A DNA stretch of 64,000 nucleotides, from NCBI GenBank assembly GCA_024693365.1, contig JAILLF010000037.1, forward strand, positions 1 through 64,000. The letters run 5' to 3'. The notes under the pieces were generated by a model. It was not told the DNA's origin, did no database searches, and was given only the letters and a program-made list of their open reading frames with translations. Both the position numbers and the translations under genes were made by a program. This stretch comes from Acetatifactor sp. (GTDB taxonomy: Bacteria; Bacillota; Clostridia; Lachnospirales; Lachnospiraceae). Numbering within the stretch: position 1 is the first letter of the stretch; each line of letters starts with the position of its first letter. Shown one piece after another: positions 44,439-53,179 of this stretch.

Positions 44439-46394
44439 ATGCCCTGGACGGATAGTAATACTTATAATTGGAACGGAGGAATCTACACCGGTGGCGGCGG
44501 ATGCGCAGGTTTCGCCTTCGCGATGAGCGACGCTGCTTTTGGAACGTTACCTGCGAGAATTTTGATTGAAACATCCTATGATGCGATCCGGCCTGGAGAC
44601 ATTCTGAGGATAAATAATGATGGCCATTCCGTGATCGTATTGCAGAAGTTTGGTGATCACGTGGTGGTTGCCGAAGGAAATTTTAATTCCACCGTTCACT
44701 GGGGGCGCACTTTTACAAAGACGGAGCTGGAGAACCCTGACAGAACGCAGAATGGCAGTCTGACCTATATCATGACGAGATACCCGACGGATCCGATCGA
44801 GCATCACTACGTGGAACAGTCCCGGAACGGAGACGAAGTGTCGCTGGTATGCACGGATTGTGGACAAACTATGAACGTAACGCTTTCCGAAAAAATCTTG
44901 ACATTCTTTCAGAGGGACGGTGATCCGGGCTATACTATAGAGTCACCGCTGTATTTGCAGGATGGAGAGGGCGTGACGTTTTTGTGGTATGCCAGAAAAG
45001 CATTCAGCGACAGGGCGATTGAAGCAGTGATTTCGAATGAAAACGTTGCAAAGTTCTCTAATGGCTTAACGGAAGCATTTGGAGCCGAGGGAAGGATTGA
45101 GGCGGTGGGAGAGGGAGTAGCGTATCTGACCGTGCGTTCCGTTTATGATAATAACAAGGTTCTCGCTTCCATGCCTATTTACGTCGGCCCCGTGCCGTCC
45201 CTTCAATGTACCGTGGAAATCAGTGGAGAGGCAAAGAGTGGGCAGAAACTGACGGCAGTAGTGAAAGATTGTAATTATCCGGAAGAAATGATCTCATTAA
45301 AGTGGATGAACAATAAGTTAAGAACTCTTGGACGTAAAAAGACGTATACGGTGACTGATAATGATATTGGAACCAGGATAAGCTGCGCAGTAGTTTTGAT
45401 AAATCAGGGGCTTGAAGAGTCGATTTTTAGCGCGTATACGGAATTGATCCAGCCGCGTGATCCGAAGGATGACAATCTGGTGATCGCGAAGAAAACCTTA
45501 ACGCTCTATGACACCATCGCCATTACCTTTAAGATTCCCGCGCAGGCGCTGAGCGAATACCATGATCCGTACCTCGAAGTGACGCAAAATGGAAAGACGG
45601 AGAATCTTACAAACTATGACGTTAGCGGAGATTACTATGTCTTTACGTATCGAGTGGCACCGCATAACATGGATGACGTAGTGACGGCAATGCCACATGC
45701 ATTTAATGCAAACAATGAGGACGTGAAGGGCGTGGAATTTACTTATTCCGTTGCAGAATATTGTTATAACATGCTTGGCAAGCCGGATTACCAGAGTGAG
45801 GATTACGCAGTATTCAGAAGACTGCTTGTGGATATTTTACGCTATGGCGACGCGGCACAGATTTATGCAGGTCATAACGTGGATGCATTGGCGAGCAGGA
45901 ATCTAACAAGCGCGCAGCTCGCCATGGGAACAAACATTAATGAGCCGATGACCTACGTTTCCGTAAAGGACAGTGAGGCAGCGACGGTGAATGACGAAGA
46001 CAAACTTGCAAGCATTGAGAAGGCAGCACTTTATCTCGAGGCAACGGTAAACATTCAGTTTAAGTATACGGCAAACAATCTTTCAAACCTTCGCGTGGCT
46101 GTCACGGAAGACAAGGCAGGGACGGTGGTGCTTGCAGAATATGCGGCGGACGCAAGTAAGATTGATGATAATGGTTTGTATTACGTGACGTTTGGAAACC
46201 TGAATGCAGCCCAAATGAGAAAGACCTTCTATGCCACTGTCATGCAGGGGGACAAGAAAGTCAGCAACACTTATTGCTACAGCATCGAATCCTATGCGGC
46301 ATCGATGAAGGACAAGGACATACCTAATCTTGACAACCTGCTTGACGCGATGATGCGTTACGGAGATTCTGCAAAAATTTATTCAGGAAATTAA
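44439..46394 (+). CDS. surface protein B: papain/NlpC-like domain plus RYGD C-terminal domain
   Basis: 651 residues starting at an ATG that abuts the upstream TGA, with no ribosome site of its own apart from possible re-initiation. Residues about 10-130 are a papain-fold-like domain with Cys in GGGGCAGFAFAMSDAAFG, His in NNDGHSVIVLQ, then VAEGNFNSTVHWGR; this resembles amidase/peptidase modules of Lachnospiraceae surface proteins. A beta-rich middle follows. Residues about 347-651 are the shared C-terminal domain with RRLLVDILRYGDAAQIY and LDAMMRYGDSA. Without the upstream signal peptide the product would not be exported, so it is probably inactive unless the stop is read through. Confidence 0.75.
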   Translation: MPWTDSNTYNWNGGIYTGGGGCAGFAFAMSDAAFGTLPARILIETSYDAIRPGDILRINNDGHSVIVLQKFGDHVVVAEGNFNSTVHWGRTFTKTELENPDRTQNGSLTYIMTRYPTDPIEHHYVEQSRNGDEVSLVCTDCGQTMNVTLSEKILTFFQRDGDPGYTIESPLYLQDGEGVTFLWYARKAFSDRAIEAVISNENVAKFSNGLTEAFGAEGRIEAVGEGVAYLTVRSVYDNNKVLASMPIYVGPVPSLQCTVEISGEAKSGQKLTAVVKDCNYPEEMISLKWMNNKLRTLGRKKTYTVTDNDIGTRISCAVVLINQGLEESIFSAYTELIQPRDPKDDNLVIAKKTLTLYDTIAITFKIPAQALSEYHDPYLEVTQNGKTENLTNYDVSGDYYVFTYRVAPHNMDDVVTAMPHAFNANNEDVKGVEFTYSVAEYCYNMLGKPDYQSEDYAVFRRLLVDILRYGDAAQIYAGHNVDALASRNLTSAQLAMGTNINEPMTYVSVKDSEAATVNDEDKLASIEKAALYLEATVNIQFKYTANNLSNLRVAVTEDKAGTVVLAEYAADASKIDDNGLYYVTFGNLNAAQMRKTFYATVMQGDKKVSNTYCYSIESYAASMKDKDIPNLDNLLDAMMRYGDSAKIYSGN

Positions 46395-46414
46395 TTAAGA
46401 TTTGAAGGTGAACT

Positions 46415-46448
46415 GGGTCAGAGGGACGTGTCCCCCTGACCCTTTTTT
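46415..46448 (+). terminator. REP-like palindrome G acting as terminator
   Basis: GGGTCAGAGGG pairs with CCCCCTGACCC around ACGTGT, followed by T6. It is a diverged relative of the REP-like family and follows surface protein B. Confidence 0.85.
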
Positions 46449-46473
46449 AAGTGAAACGTAACAACATTGTTAA

Positions 46474-46502
46474 TTGACTGCCCACAAAATGCATGTTAAC
46501 AT
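46474..46502 (+). promoter_or_regulatory. promoter of the beta-helix operon
   Basis: TTGACT (46474-46479), 17 bases, TAACAT (46497-46502), about 95 bases ahead of the ATG at 46598. Confidence 0.55.
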
Positions 46503-46597
46503 GAAAAAGTAAAACGATTTTATAGTAACTCACGGTCTGATGACCGGATGCTTAATTTGGTATAACAATTTTAACATATATCAAAGGAGGTAGTTGT

Positions 46598-48547
46598 ATG
46601 TACTACAAAATGTTACTCACTAAGTTTACGGCGTTTGTAACGGCCGGGCTGATGACGCTGGCGAATCTTTCAACAGACGCATTTCATGCCCGTTCAGAGA
46701 AACAGACCAGTGAAACATATGCCTGCGAGGAAGAGACGTCTTCCTATGTGGAGACAACTGGCGTTATGAATCAGCAAAGCCTTGATGGAGCAAGGATTGA
46801 CACGATTTATAACATGGCGATGGCAGGGGATTTTTCTGCCGCCTCTTACGAAGGCTTACGCCCGGAACCCACTCAAATGACGAGCGAAGAAGCAATTGCA
46901 GCAGGGTATTTGACGCCGCAGCAATTTAGAAAACCCGGCGACAAGGATGATACGGAATCCTTCCAAAGAATGTTTAAGGCCGCAGCTGACGTGTTGGAAG
47001 GCGAAGAAACGCATAATTCTTTCACCATGAAATATGAATACAAAAAATGCAAGGCAATTTTTATTCCAAGCGGAGAATACGTGATCACGGATACGATCAT
47101 TCCTCACGATTCTCCAATAGAGTGGTGTGCGTTTGAAGTTTCCGGTGCAGGCCGCGAGAGTACCGTCATTCATTTTTACGGAAACGGGAAGGTGATGTTT
47201 GATGACTGGGCGGAGAAAGTGGCGGCAGATGAGGGAGGTCACGTCCATTTTGCATTTACTACGTTCCGTGACATTTGCTTTGACAGTGACAACTTAAGTA
47301 CGTTTATGAATATCAAGGATAACCGTACAGACAGTAACGGCACGCCTATTTCTGGCATTAAAAATTCAAACGGCGTGCAGAGAATGCAGTTTATTTCCTG
47401 CTCTTTCCTGCACTGGCACACGATCATTCATACGATCCGTTCTTATCACATGCTGTCGGAGTTTACGTTCGGGTTCTGCCGGATCGAAAACTGCGGAACG
47501 GCAGGTAATAAATGTGAATTGTTTTATCTAAATGACCCCGAGTCCGTGAACTGGAGATTTGTTTGTACGGACATAGAGGGAATTGTCGGAACGGCTTTCC
47601 GTTACCATACGGGAATTGGTCTCTGCCTGATCGGAGGCTCCGTAATCATTGAAAACGGCATTGCGTTTGACTTTGATTTATATGAGGAAGATAATTCGGC
47701 AGGACAAGCAAACTCGCCTCACTTGCACTGTGTGGGAACTCGTTTTGAAATTAAGGCATACAAAAAAGCGCCGAAGGATGAACACAGTACGTTGATTAGA
47801 ACCAAAACAAAATACCGTGACAAGCCCAACGTAGTGTTCGATACCTGTACCTTTAGTTCGGCTTCCGATGACAATCAGTCCTGGAGATTCTTTGATATCA
47901 ATGGCGGGGCCAACGTTATTTTCGAAAATTGTTATGATTGCAGCGGCTTTAGCCTTACCGGTGATTTTAGCAGCACCGGCCTGATTAATCCCTGCCTTCG
48001 GTTTATTAACTGTCCCAGCTTTAGCCCTGAGAGATTCCTTGAAAGATCTACGCAGATAAAGAATGCGGTGAATTCCCAGAATTATTGTCACGTGATCGTG
48101 GACGACACCTATGATTTTTACGTAAAGGGCGTTTCCGGCAGCGGTGCGACCTGTGATAAAACGTTCATTGGTTTGCACGAATGCAGACAGAATGTAAAGC
48201 TTACGGAGTTTTCAACGTTAACCATGACAAATGGGAGATCGTTTCCCAGCAAAAAAGATTCCGCAACCGGAGTTGTGACGGTGACGCCGGTAAAACCGTA
48301 TGGTTTAGTGAAATACGTGGAGCTGTCGGTTCTGAAGAATGATACCTACAAGAATTTCTCGCCCGTAACGCTGACGTTCTATGACGGCGACAAGCAGATT
48401 GGCGAGCCGGTAGAGCTTTCCTATACTACTACGCAGACCCATATGATCGTAATCAATGATTTTGTTGACAATCTTACGTTCAAGGTATCCCATTCGAATT
48501 CAACGAATCCGGAGCTTTGCATTAACATGACCGTTGTGAAGTATTAA
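46598..48547 (+). CDS. secreted right-handed beta-helix protein (pectate-lyase-like fold)
   Basis: 649 residues with a signal peptide (LLTKFTAFVTAGLMTLANLS). The segment AAGYLTPQQFRKPGDKDDTE followed by FQRMFKAA is the start of the pectate-lyase-superfamily beta-helix seen in pectinases and phage tailspikes. The rungs follow (FEVSGAGRESTVIHF, FTTFRDICFDS, GVQRMQFISCSFLHW). No catalytic residues can be assigned. The end VVKY is shared with the second beta-helix gene at 58285. It lacks the RYGD C-terminal domain. AAAGGAGG upstream is a strong ribosome site. It probably heads an operon with the next two genes. Confidence 0.82.
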   Translation: MYYKMLLTKFTAFVTAGLMTLANLSTDAFHARSEKQTSETYACEEETSSYVETTGVMNQQSLDGARIDTIYNMAMAGDFSAASYEGLRPEPTQMTSEEAIAAGYLTPQQFRKPGDKDDTESFQRMFKAAADVLEGEETHNSFTMKYEYKKCKAIFIPSGEYVITDTIIPHDSPIEWCAFEVSGAGRESTVIHFYGNGKVMFDDWAEKVAADEGGHVHFAFTTFRDICFDSDNLSTFMNIKDNRTDSNGTPISGIKNSNGVQRMQFISCSFLHWHTIIHTIRSYHMLSEFTFGFCRIENCGTAGNKCELFYLNDPESVNWRFVCTDIEGIVGTAFRYHTGIGLCLIGGSVIIENGIAFDFDLYEEDNSAGQANSPHLHCVGTRFEIKAYKKAPKDEHSTLIRTKTKYRDKPNVVFDTCTFSSASDDNQSWRFFDINGGANVIFENCYDCSGFSLTGDFSSTGLINPCLRFINCPSFSPERFLERSTQIKNAVNSQNYCHVIVDDTYDFYVKGVSGSGATCDKTFIGLHECRQNVKLTEFSTLTMTNGRSFPSKKDSATGVVTVTPVKPYGLVKYVELSVLKNDTYKNFSPVTLTFYDGDKQIGEPVELSYTTTQTHMIVINDFVDNLTFKVSHSNSTNPELCINMTVVKY

Positions 48548-48579
48548 TTATGCTTAGGAAATTAAAAGAGGGGAAAGGA

Positions 48580-50229
48580 ATGAAGATAAGAAAAAACTTG
48601 TTTACAAGCTTTTTTATGTTAGCGATTGTCCTGAGCATGTTCTGTTTTACGGGCCAAGTGGTTAAAGCAGCCACGAGTTATTCCTTTGATAAAGGCACTG
48701 GCGTGATGACGCTTTCGGGAACGGTGAATGCGTCTGAGATCAAGAGTTTTGATCAAAAATCAAGCGTACTCTCCGTTGTGGCATCCAACGGAACCGTCAT
48801 GCCGGTGAATTGTCAGGCACTGTTCCAGAATTATTCGAAGTGCACAAAAATAGACTTATCAAAGGCTGATTTTGGCAAGGTGACCACGATGGAATTCATG
48901 TTCAGCGGGTGCAGCGCGTTGGTAACGCTCGATCTGCGCGGAAGCGGAACGAGTGGCGCATCAGGCAGTCTTTACGTGTTTCATAATTGCATTGGGGCCG
49001 GGAATTCTCCGTACGTGTTTCACAATCATGACGGAGAGAAGCCACCGTACGTGTTTTATAACAGCAATGGGCAAAAGGCTGCAAGCGGTAATCTCACCGG
49101 CGTTGCGAACGTGTTTTCCGGTTGTTCGGCGCTGACCTCGCTGACGCTGGGCAGCTGGTTTACGGAAGTGACCGAAAGCATGGGTCTTCCCAATGGCTCC
49201 TATGGCTGGAGAAGGGGAGAGGGCAGCGCGGATCGCATCAGCGGCACGAAGACGTACGCAGTTTTCTCCAACAGCGGGACTAATGTGTATTATAAGATTC
49301 TTGCGCCGAAGGTCGCTAAGAAGTCCTTAACGCTCTACGATACCATCGCAATTGAATTCAAGCTTGAAAAAGCACAGATTGACGGAGTATATCATGATCC
49401 TTATCTGACAGTGACGCAGAACGGGAAGCAGAGCAAGATTTCGGGATATAAAGTCAGCGACGACGGAGCGTATTACGTGTTTAGCTTGCGCGTGCCGCCG
49501 CATAAGATGGGTGACGTGGCGACGATTGTTCCCCATGCGATCAATTCCAAGGGAACGGACGTGGCAGGCGAGTCGGTTTCCTACTCCGTGGCGGAATATT
49601 GTTACAACATGCTCGGGAAGGAAGCCTATCAGGGAACGCAATATGCTAAGCTCAGAAGACTCTTGGTGGACATTCTTCGCTACGGCGACGCGGCGCAGCT
49701 TTATGCAAATTACAAGACAAATGCACTGGTCAGCGCGCAGCTTACGTCAGCGCAGCGTGCCATGGGAACGGACGTGAACGTGCCCATGGTCTACAACAGC
49801 GTAAAGGATAAGGAATTTGCCACCGTGAGCGCCTCGGATGCATTGGCGAGCATAGAGAGGGCGGCACTCTTTCTTGAGGCTGCCGTCAACATTCAGTTTA
49901 AGTTTTCAGCCCAAAGTCTCTCGGGACTCAGCGTCGTGATCACGGATGACGCAAAGGGTGCCAACGTGCTTCAGAGAATTACGCCAACCGCAGATCAGAT
50001 CGATGAAAACAAACTGTATTACGTGAACGTCGACGCCCTGAATGCAGGACAGATGAGAAAGACCATCTATGCGACGGTCATGAAGGGAAACAAGAAAGTC
50101 AGCAACACTTACCGCTACAGCATCGAGTCCTACGTGCAGTCGATGAAGGGGCAGGGAGTTCCGAATCTGGATGGGTTGCTTGACGCGATGATGCGCTACG
50201 GTGATTCCGCCGCGGCATACGCCAATTAA
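48580..50229 (+). CDS. surface protein C: BspA-like region plus RYGD C-terminal domain
   Basis: 549 residues from ATG 48580 (GAGGGGAAAGGA upstream; an ATG 30 bases earlier lacks a ribosome site). Signal peptide ends near GQVVKA. Residues about 25-225 contain BspA-type surface repeats (MEFMFSGCSALVTLDLRG; VFSGCSALTSLTLGSW), interrupted by an inserted triplicate PYVF[HY]N stretch. Residues about 243-549 are the shared C-terminal domain (KKSLTLYDTIAIEFK, RRLLVDILRYGDAAQLY, LDAMMRYGDSA). BspA modules bind host or plant surfaces in other bacteria. It directly follows the beta-helix gene and precedes surface protein D by 32 bases. Confidence 0.85.
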   Translation: MKIRKNLFTSFFMLAIVLSMFCFTGQVVKAATSYSFDKGTGVMTLSGTVNASEIKSFDQKSSVLSVVASNGTVMPVNCQALFQNYSKCTKIDLSKADFGKVTTMEFMFSGCSALVTLDLRGSGTSGASGSLYVFHNCIGAGNSPYVFHNHDGEKPPYVFYNSNGQKAASGNLTGVANVFSGCSALTSLTLGSWFTEVTESMGLPNGSYGWRRGEGSADRISGTKTYAVFSNSGTNVYYKILAPKVAKKSLTLYDTIAIEFKLEKAQIDGVYHDPYLTVTQNGKQSKISGYKVSDDGAYYVFSLRVPPHKMGDVATIVPHAINSKGTDVAGESVSYSVAEYCYNMLGKEAYQGTQYAKLRRLLVDILRYGDAAQLYANYKTNALVSAQLTSAQRAMGTDVNVPMVYNSVKDKEFATVSASDALASIERAALFLEAAVNIQFKFSAQSLSGLSVVITDDAKGANVLQRITPTADQIDENKLYYVNVDALNAGQMRKTIYATVMKGNKKVSNTYRYSIESYVQSMKGQGVPNLDGLLDAMMRYGDSAAAYAN

Positions 50230-50261
50230 GAATGAAATGGGTTAGAAGGGAGGCCGTTGGA

Positions 50262-52967
50262 ATGAACGGAAGGCGTTGGAAAGGTGTTGGAATAGGCATT
50301 GTAATGCTGCTTGTTTTGTTGGGCATCACGCAGCTACAGTCTTTGAAGGTTTTTGCAGCCGGAGTTTCAAATAACGGGAGGCAGGAAAATCACTTTCAGC
50401 TGACTGCCACAAAGGGCATCTTTTACGCAGAACCCGGTGAGGGGGTATTGCTGGAGGTGGTGGCGCACGGGGATGATCTGAGCGGAGTCACCTATCAGTG
50501 GTACCGGGTAAAACAAGACTACGGGATGGAACTGATACCCGGGGCGACTAACGCCACCTATATGACCGAGAACATTACGGCGCAGGACGCGTTTTATTGT
50601 ATTGCGACGGATCGGTTTGGAAATGAGGCGAGAACCTATGTCTCCGTTGGAGTTAGGAATTGTCTGCAGGTAAGGCCCGCAACGACAAAGACCACGTATC
50701 AGTTAGGTGAAAAAGCCGTGTTGCAGGTTGAAGTCGATGCGAAGCATAAAGAGGGATTAACGTATCAGTGGAGTAGATATCGGAAAAAGTATGACGAATA
50801 CGGAGAGACACGCGAGGTTGAACCCCTTGAAGACAATTCGGATACGCTGATCACTGAGCCGGTAACGGAGGCGTGGACGTATTCCTGCACCGTTACGGAT
50901 TGTTACAAATCAACATATTCGATCAATTTTCCGGTTTATCCTGAAAATGTTTTTTACGTATCCACCGAGAAATCAAGGCTTGTTTACAAGGAGGCTGATA
51001 AAAACCTGCGCCTGAAGGTAAACGTAAGAACCGGTCAGCAGACGGCTGTACGCTTTGTATGGTATTGGGGCGAAAGTCTCATAAAGGACGGGGCGGAGGA
51101 TTATCTGGACGTTTCCGAGCCGGGTGAATATGTCTGCTACGCCATAGATGCCTATGGAAGGTCAGTGCCTTCCTGGATTCAGGTTGCCGTGCAGAACCAT
51201 TTTTCGTTAAGCACGGATCAGGACGTGATTGTCGTTCCAAAGGGTGATGATGCGGTTTTGAAGGTGAATGCTTCTGCTGATGACGAGTCCCGGATAAGCT
51301 ATGAGTGGTATCCGGAGACATATTTTGAAGACGGTTTCGGATGGCTTAGATGGGGAGGAGGCATCTGGGAAAATGAGAGAAGCAATGTCCTTACGTTAGA
51401 TAATTTGGAGATGAATGCCATCTATTCATGTATTGCAATGGATGGTTACGGGAGTTCGCCGTACGTGAGATTTAAGGTCTACGTGGGGCAAAGACAGGAG
51501 CTTTCCATCAGTTCCGACCGGGAAATCACGGCGGATGGCAGATTGTTTGCATCAGACAAAGAGGTGATCACCTTAAAGGCAAATGCAACGGGATTCGGAA
51601 GTGATGCCGGGTATCTCTGGCAGGAATACGTGACCGATGAAAATGGTGCGTTTATCTATGAATGGTTTTTCACGGACGAGACAACGGATACGCTTACAAT
51701 CACGGCAAACTCAGATGGACTGCAGCATGCATATTACTGTCAGGTAAAGGACGGGCAGGGGCGAATGGAACAGGCTCAGATTTCCGTCGTAGTTGCAGGC
51801 AGTGCGATCCGCTATGACGCAAACGGCGGTACTGGCAACATGCAGCAGGAAAGGGGACAGAACGGATCTTTGTTTACGCTGCCGGCGTGTTCCTTTGAGG
51901 CCCCGGAGGGCAGAAGATTTGCCGGATGGGAAGTAAACGGTGAGACCTATGAGGAAGGGGAGAGGATTCTCTTAAATGGTGACGTGACCGTAAAGGCAGT
52001 TTGGACAGGCAATGGATTACTGCTGCCGGATGATGATGAACTGGTAATTGACCAGAAATCCCTGACGCTCTATGATACCATCTCGATCGAGTTTAAGATA
52101 AAAGAGGCCGTGATTGACGGCAAATATCACGATCCGTACCTTTTGGTGACGCAAAACGGCGTGACGGAGAGGGTTTCCAAATACCGCACGGAGAATGGGC
52201 ATCTGATCTTTACCTACCGCGTGGCACCGCAGACGATGGGCGACGTCGTGACGGCAGTGCCGCATGCGCTGAATGCAAACGGCGAGGACGTGACGGGCGT
52301 TCCCATGGAGTATTCCGTGACGGAATATTGCTACAACATGCTCGGCAAGGAGGCCTACCAGACCGCAGAGTGGGCAACGTTCCGAAGACTTCTTGTGGAC
52401 ATTCTGCGCTACGGCGACGCGGCACAGATTTACGCAAACTATAAGACGGATAACCTGGCGAGCGCGAACCTCACCGCGGCGCAGCGTGCGATGGGAACGG
52501 ACGTGAGCACGGCAATGACGTACGGCAACGTGAAGGAGAAGAACTATCTGACCGTAGATGCGGCAAACGCGCTGGCAAGCATAGAGAAGGCTGCGCTTTA
52601 CCTTGAGGCTGCAGTCAACGTGCAGTTTAAGTTCTCGACGAATGACCTTTCGGGCCTTCGCGTGGTGATCACGGACGACGAGGCATGCACGAACGTAATC
52701 AGGGAGCATGCGGTGAGCGCGGAAAAGATTGACAATAACGGACTTTACTACGTGAACGTCGACGCCCTGAATGCAGGCCAGATGAGAAAGACCATCTATG
52801 CGACGGTCATGAAGGGAAATGCAAAGGTCAGCAACACGTACCGTTACAGCATCGAGTCCTACGTACAGTCGATGAAGGGCAAGGGAGTTCCGAATCTGGA
52901 TGAGCTGCTCGACGCGATGATGCGCTACGGCGATTCCGCGGCTGCCTTGTATCCGGCAACTAAATAA
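50262..52967 (+). CDS. surface protein D: Ig-like repeats, InlB B-repeat and RYGD C-terminal domain
   Basis: 901 residues from ATG 50262 (AAGGGAGG eight bases upstream). Signal peptide IGIVMLLVLLGITQLQSLKV FAA. About five Ig-like repeats of 80-100 residues follow, each with a YQWY/WYW core and a Y-C-A/T ending (SGVTYQWYRVKQDYG; FYCIATDRFG; YSCIAMDGYGSS). Residues about 525-585 are a Listeria-Bacteroides InlB B-repeat (YDANGGTGNMQQERGQNGS, then RRFAGWEVNGE, VTVKAVW). Residues about 595-901 are the shared C-terminal domain. Its 3' end is nearly identical in DNA to surface protein C. Probably a long adhesin. Confidence 0.88.
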   Translation: MNGRRWKGVGIGIVMLLVLLGITQLQSLKVFAAGVSNNGRQENHFQLTATKGIFYAEPGEGVLLEVVAHGDDLSGVTYQWYRVKQDYGMELIPGATNATYMTENITAQDAFYCIATDRFGNEARTYVSVGVRNCLQVRPATTKTTYQLGEKAVLQVEVDAKHKEGLTYQWSRYRKKYDEYGETREVEPLEDNSDTLITEPVTEAWTYSCTVTDCYKSTYSINFPVYPENVFYVSTEKSRLVYKEADKNLRLKVNVRTGQQTAVRFVWYWGESLIKDGAEDYLDVSEPGEYVCYAIDAYGRSVPSWIQVAVQNHFSLSTDQDVIVVPKGDDAVLKVNASADDESRISYEWYPETYFEDGFGWLRWGGGIWENERSNVLTLDNLEMNAIYSCIAMDGYGSSPYVRFKVYVGQRQELSISSDREITADGRLFASDKEVITLKANATGFGSDAGYLWQEYVTDENGAFIYEWFFTDETTDTLTITANSDGLQHAYYCQVKDGQGRMEQAQISVVVAGSAIRYDANGGTGNMQQERGQNGSLFTLPACSFEAPEGRRFAGWEVNGETYEEGERILLNGDVTVKAVWTGNGLLLPDDDELVIDQKSLTLYDTISIEFKIKEAVIDGKYHDPYLLVTQNGVTERVSKYRTENGHLIFTYRVAPQTMGDVVTAVPHALNANGEDVTGVPMEYSVTEYCYNMLGKEAYQTAEWATFRRLLVDILRYGDAAQIYANYKTDNLASANLTAAQRAMGTDVSTAMTYGNVKEKNYLTVDAANALASIEKAALYLEAAVNVQFKFSTNDLSGLRVVITDDEACTNVIREHAVSAEKIDNNGLYYVNVDALNAGQMRKTIYATVMKGNAKVSNTYRYSIESYVQSMKGKGVPNLDELLDAMMRYGDSAAALYPATK

Positions 52968-52976
52968 ATACGTTGC

Positions 52977-53022
52977 ATCTGCTTTGGGGATATGATATAG
53001 TATCCTCAAAGCAGATTTTCTT
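52977..53022 (+). terminator. strong rho-independent terminator
   Basis: ATCTGCTTTGGGGATA pairs with TATCCTCAAAGCAGAT along about 15 pairs around an eight-base loop, then TTTTCTTG. It closes the beta-helix operon. Confidence 0.9.
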
Positions 53023-53179
53023 GTATTATTCTATTTATTCTGGTTCAATTCTATTTTTCAGAAAATCCATGCTTTCCAACATTTCATACAACTGAAGGAT
53101 TTTTTGAGGGGAATTGAATGGATTTTAAAGCTTGCCTTCTCTGATCTTTTGGTTGCAAAAAACAAGAAAGGAGAAGGGA

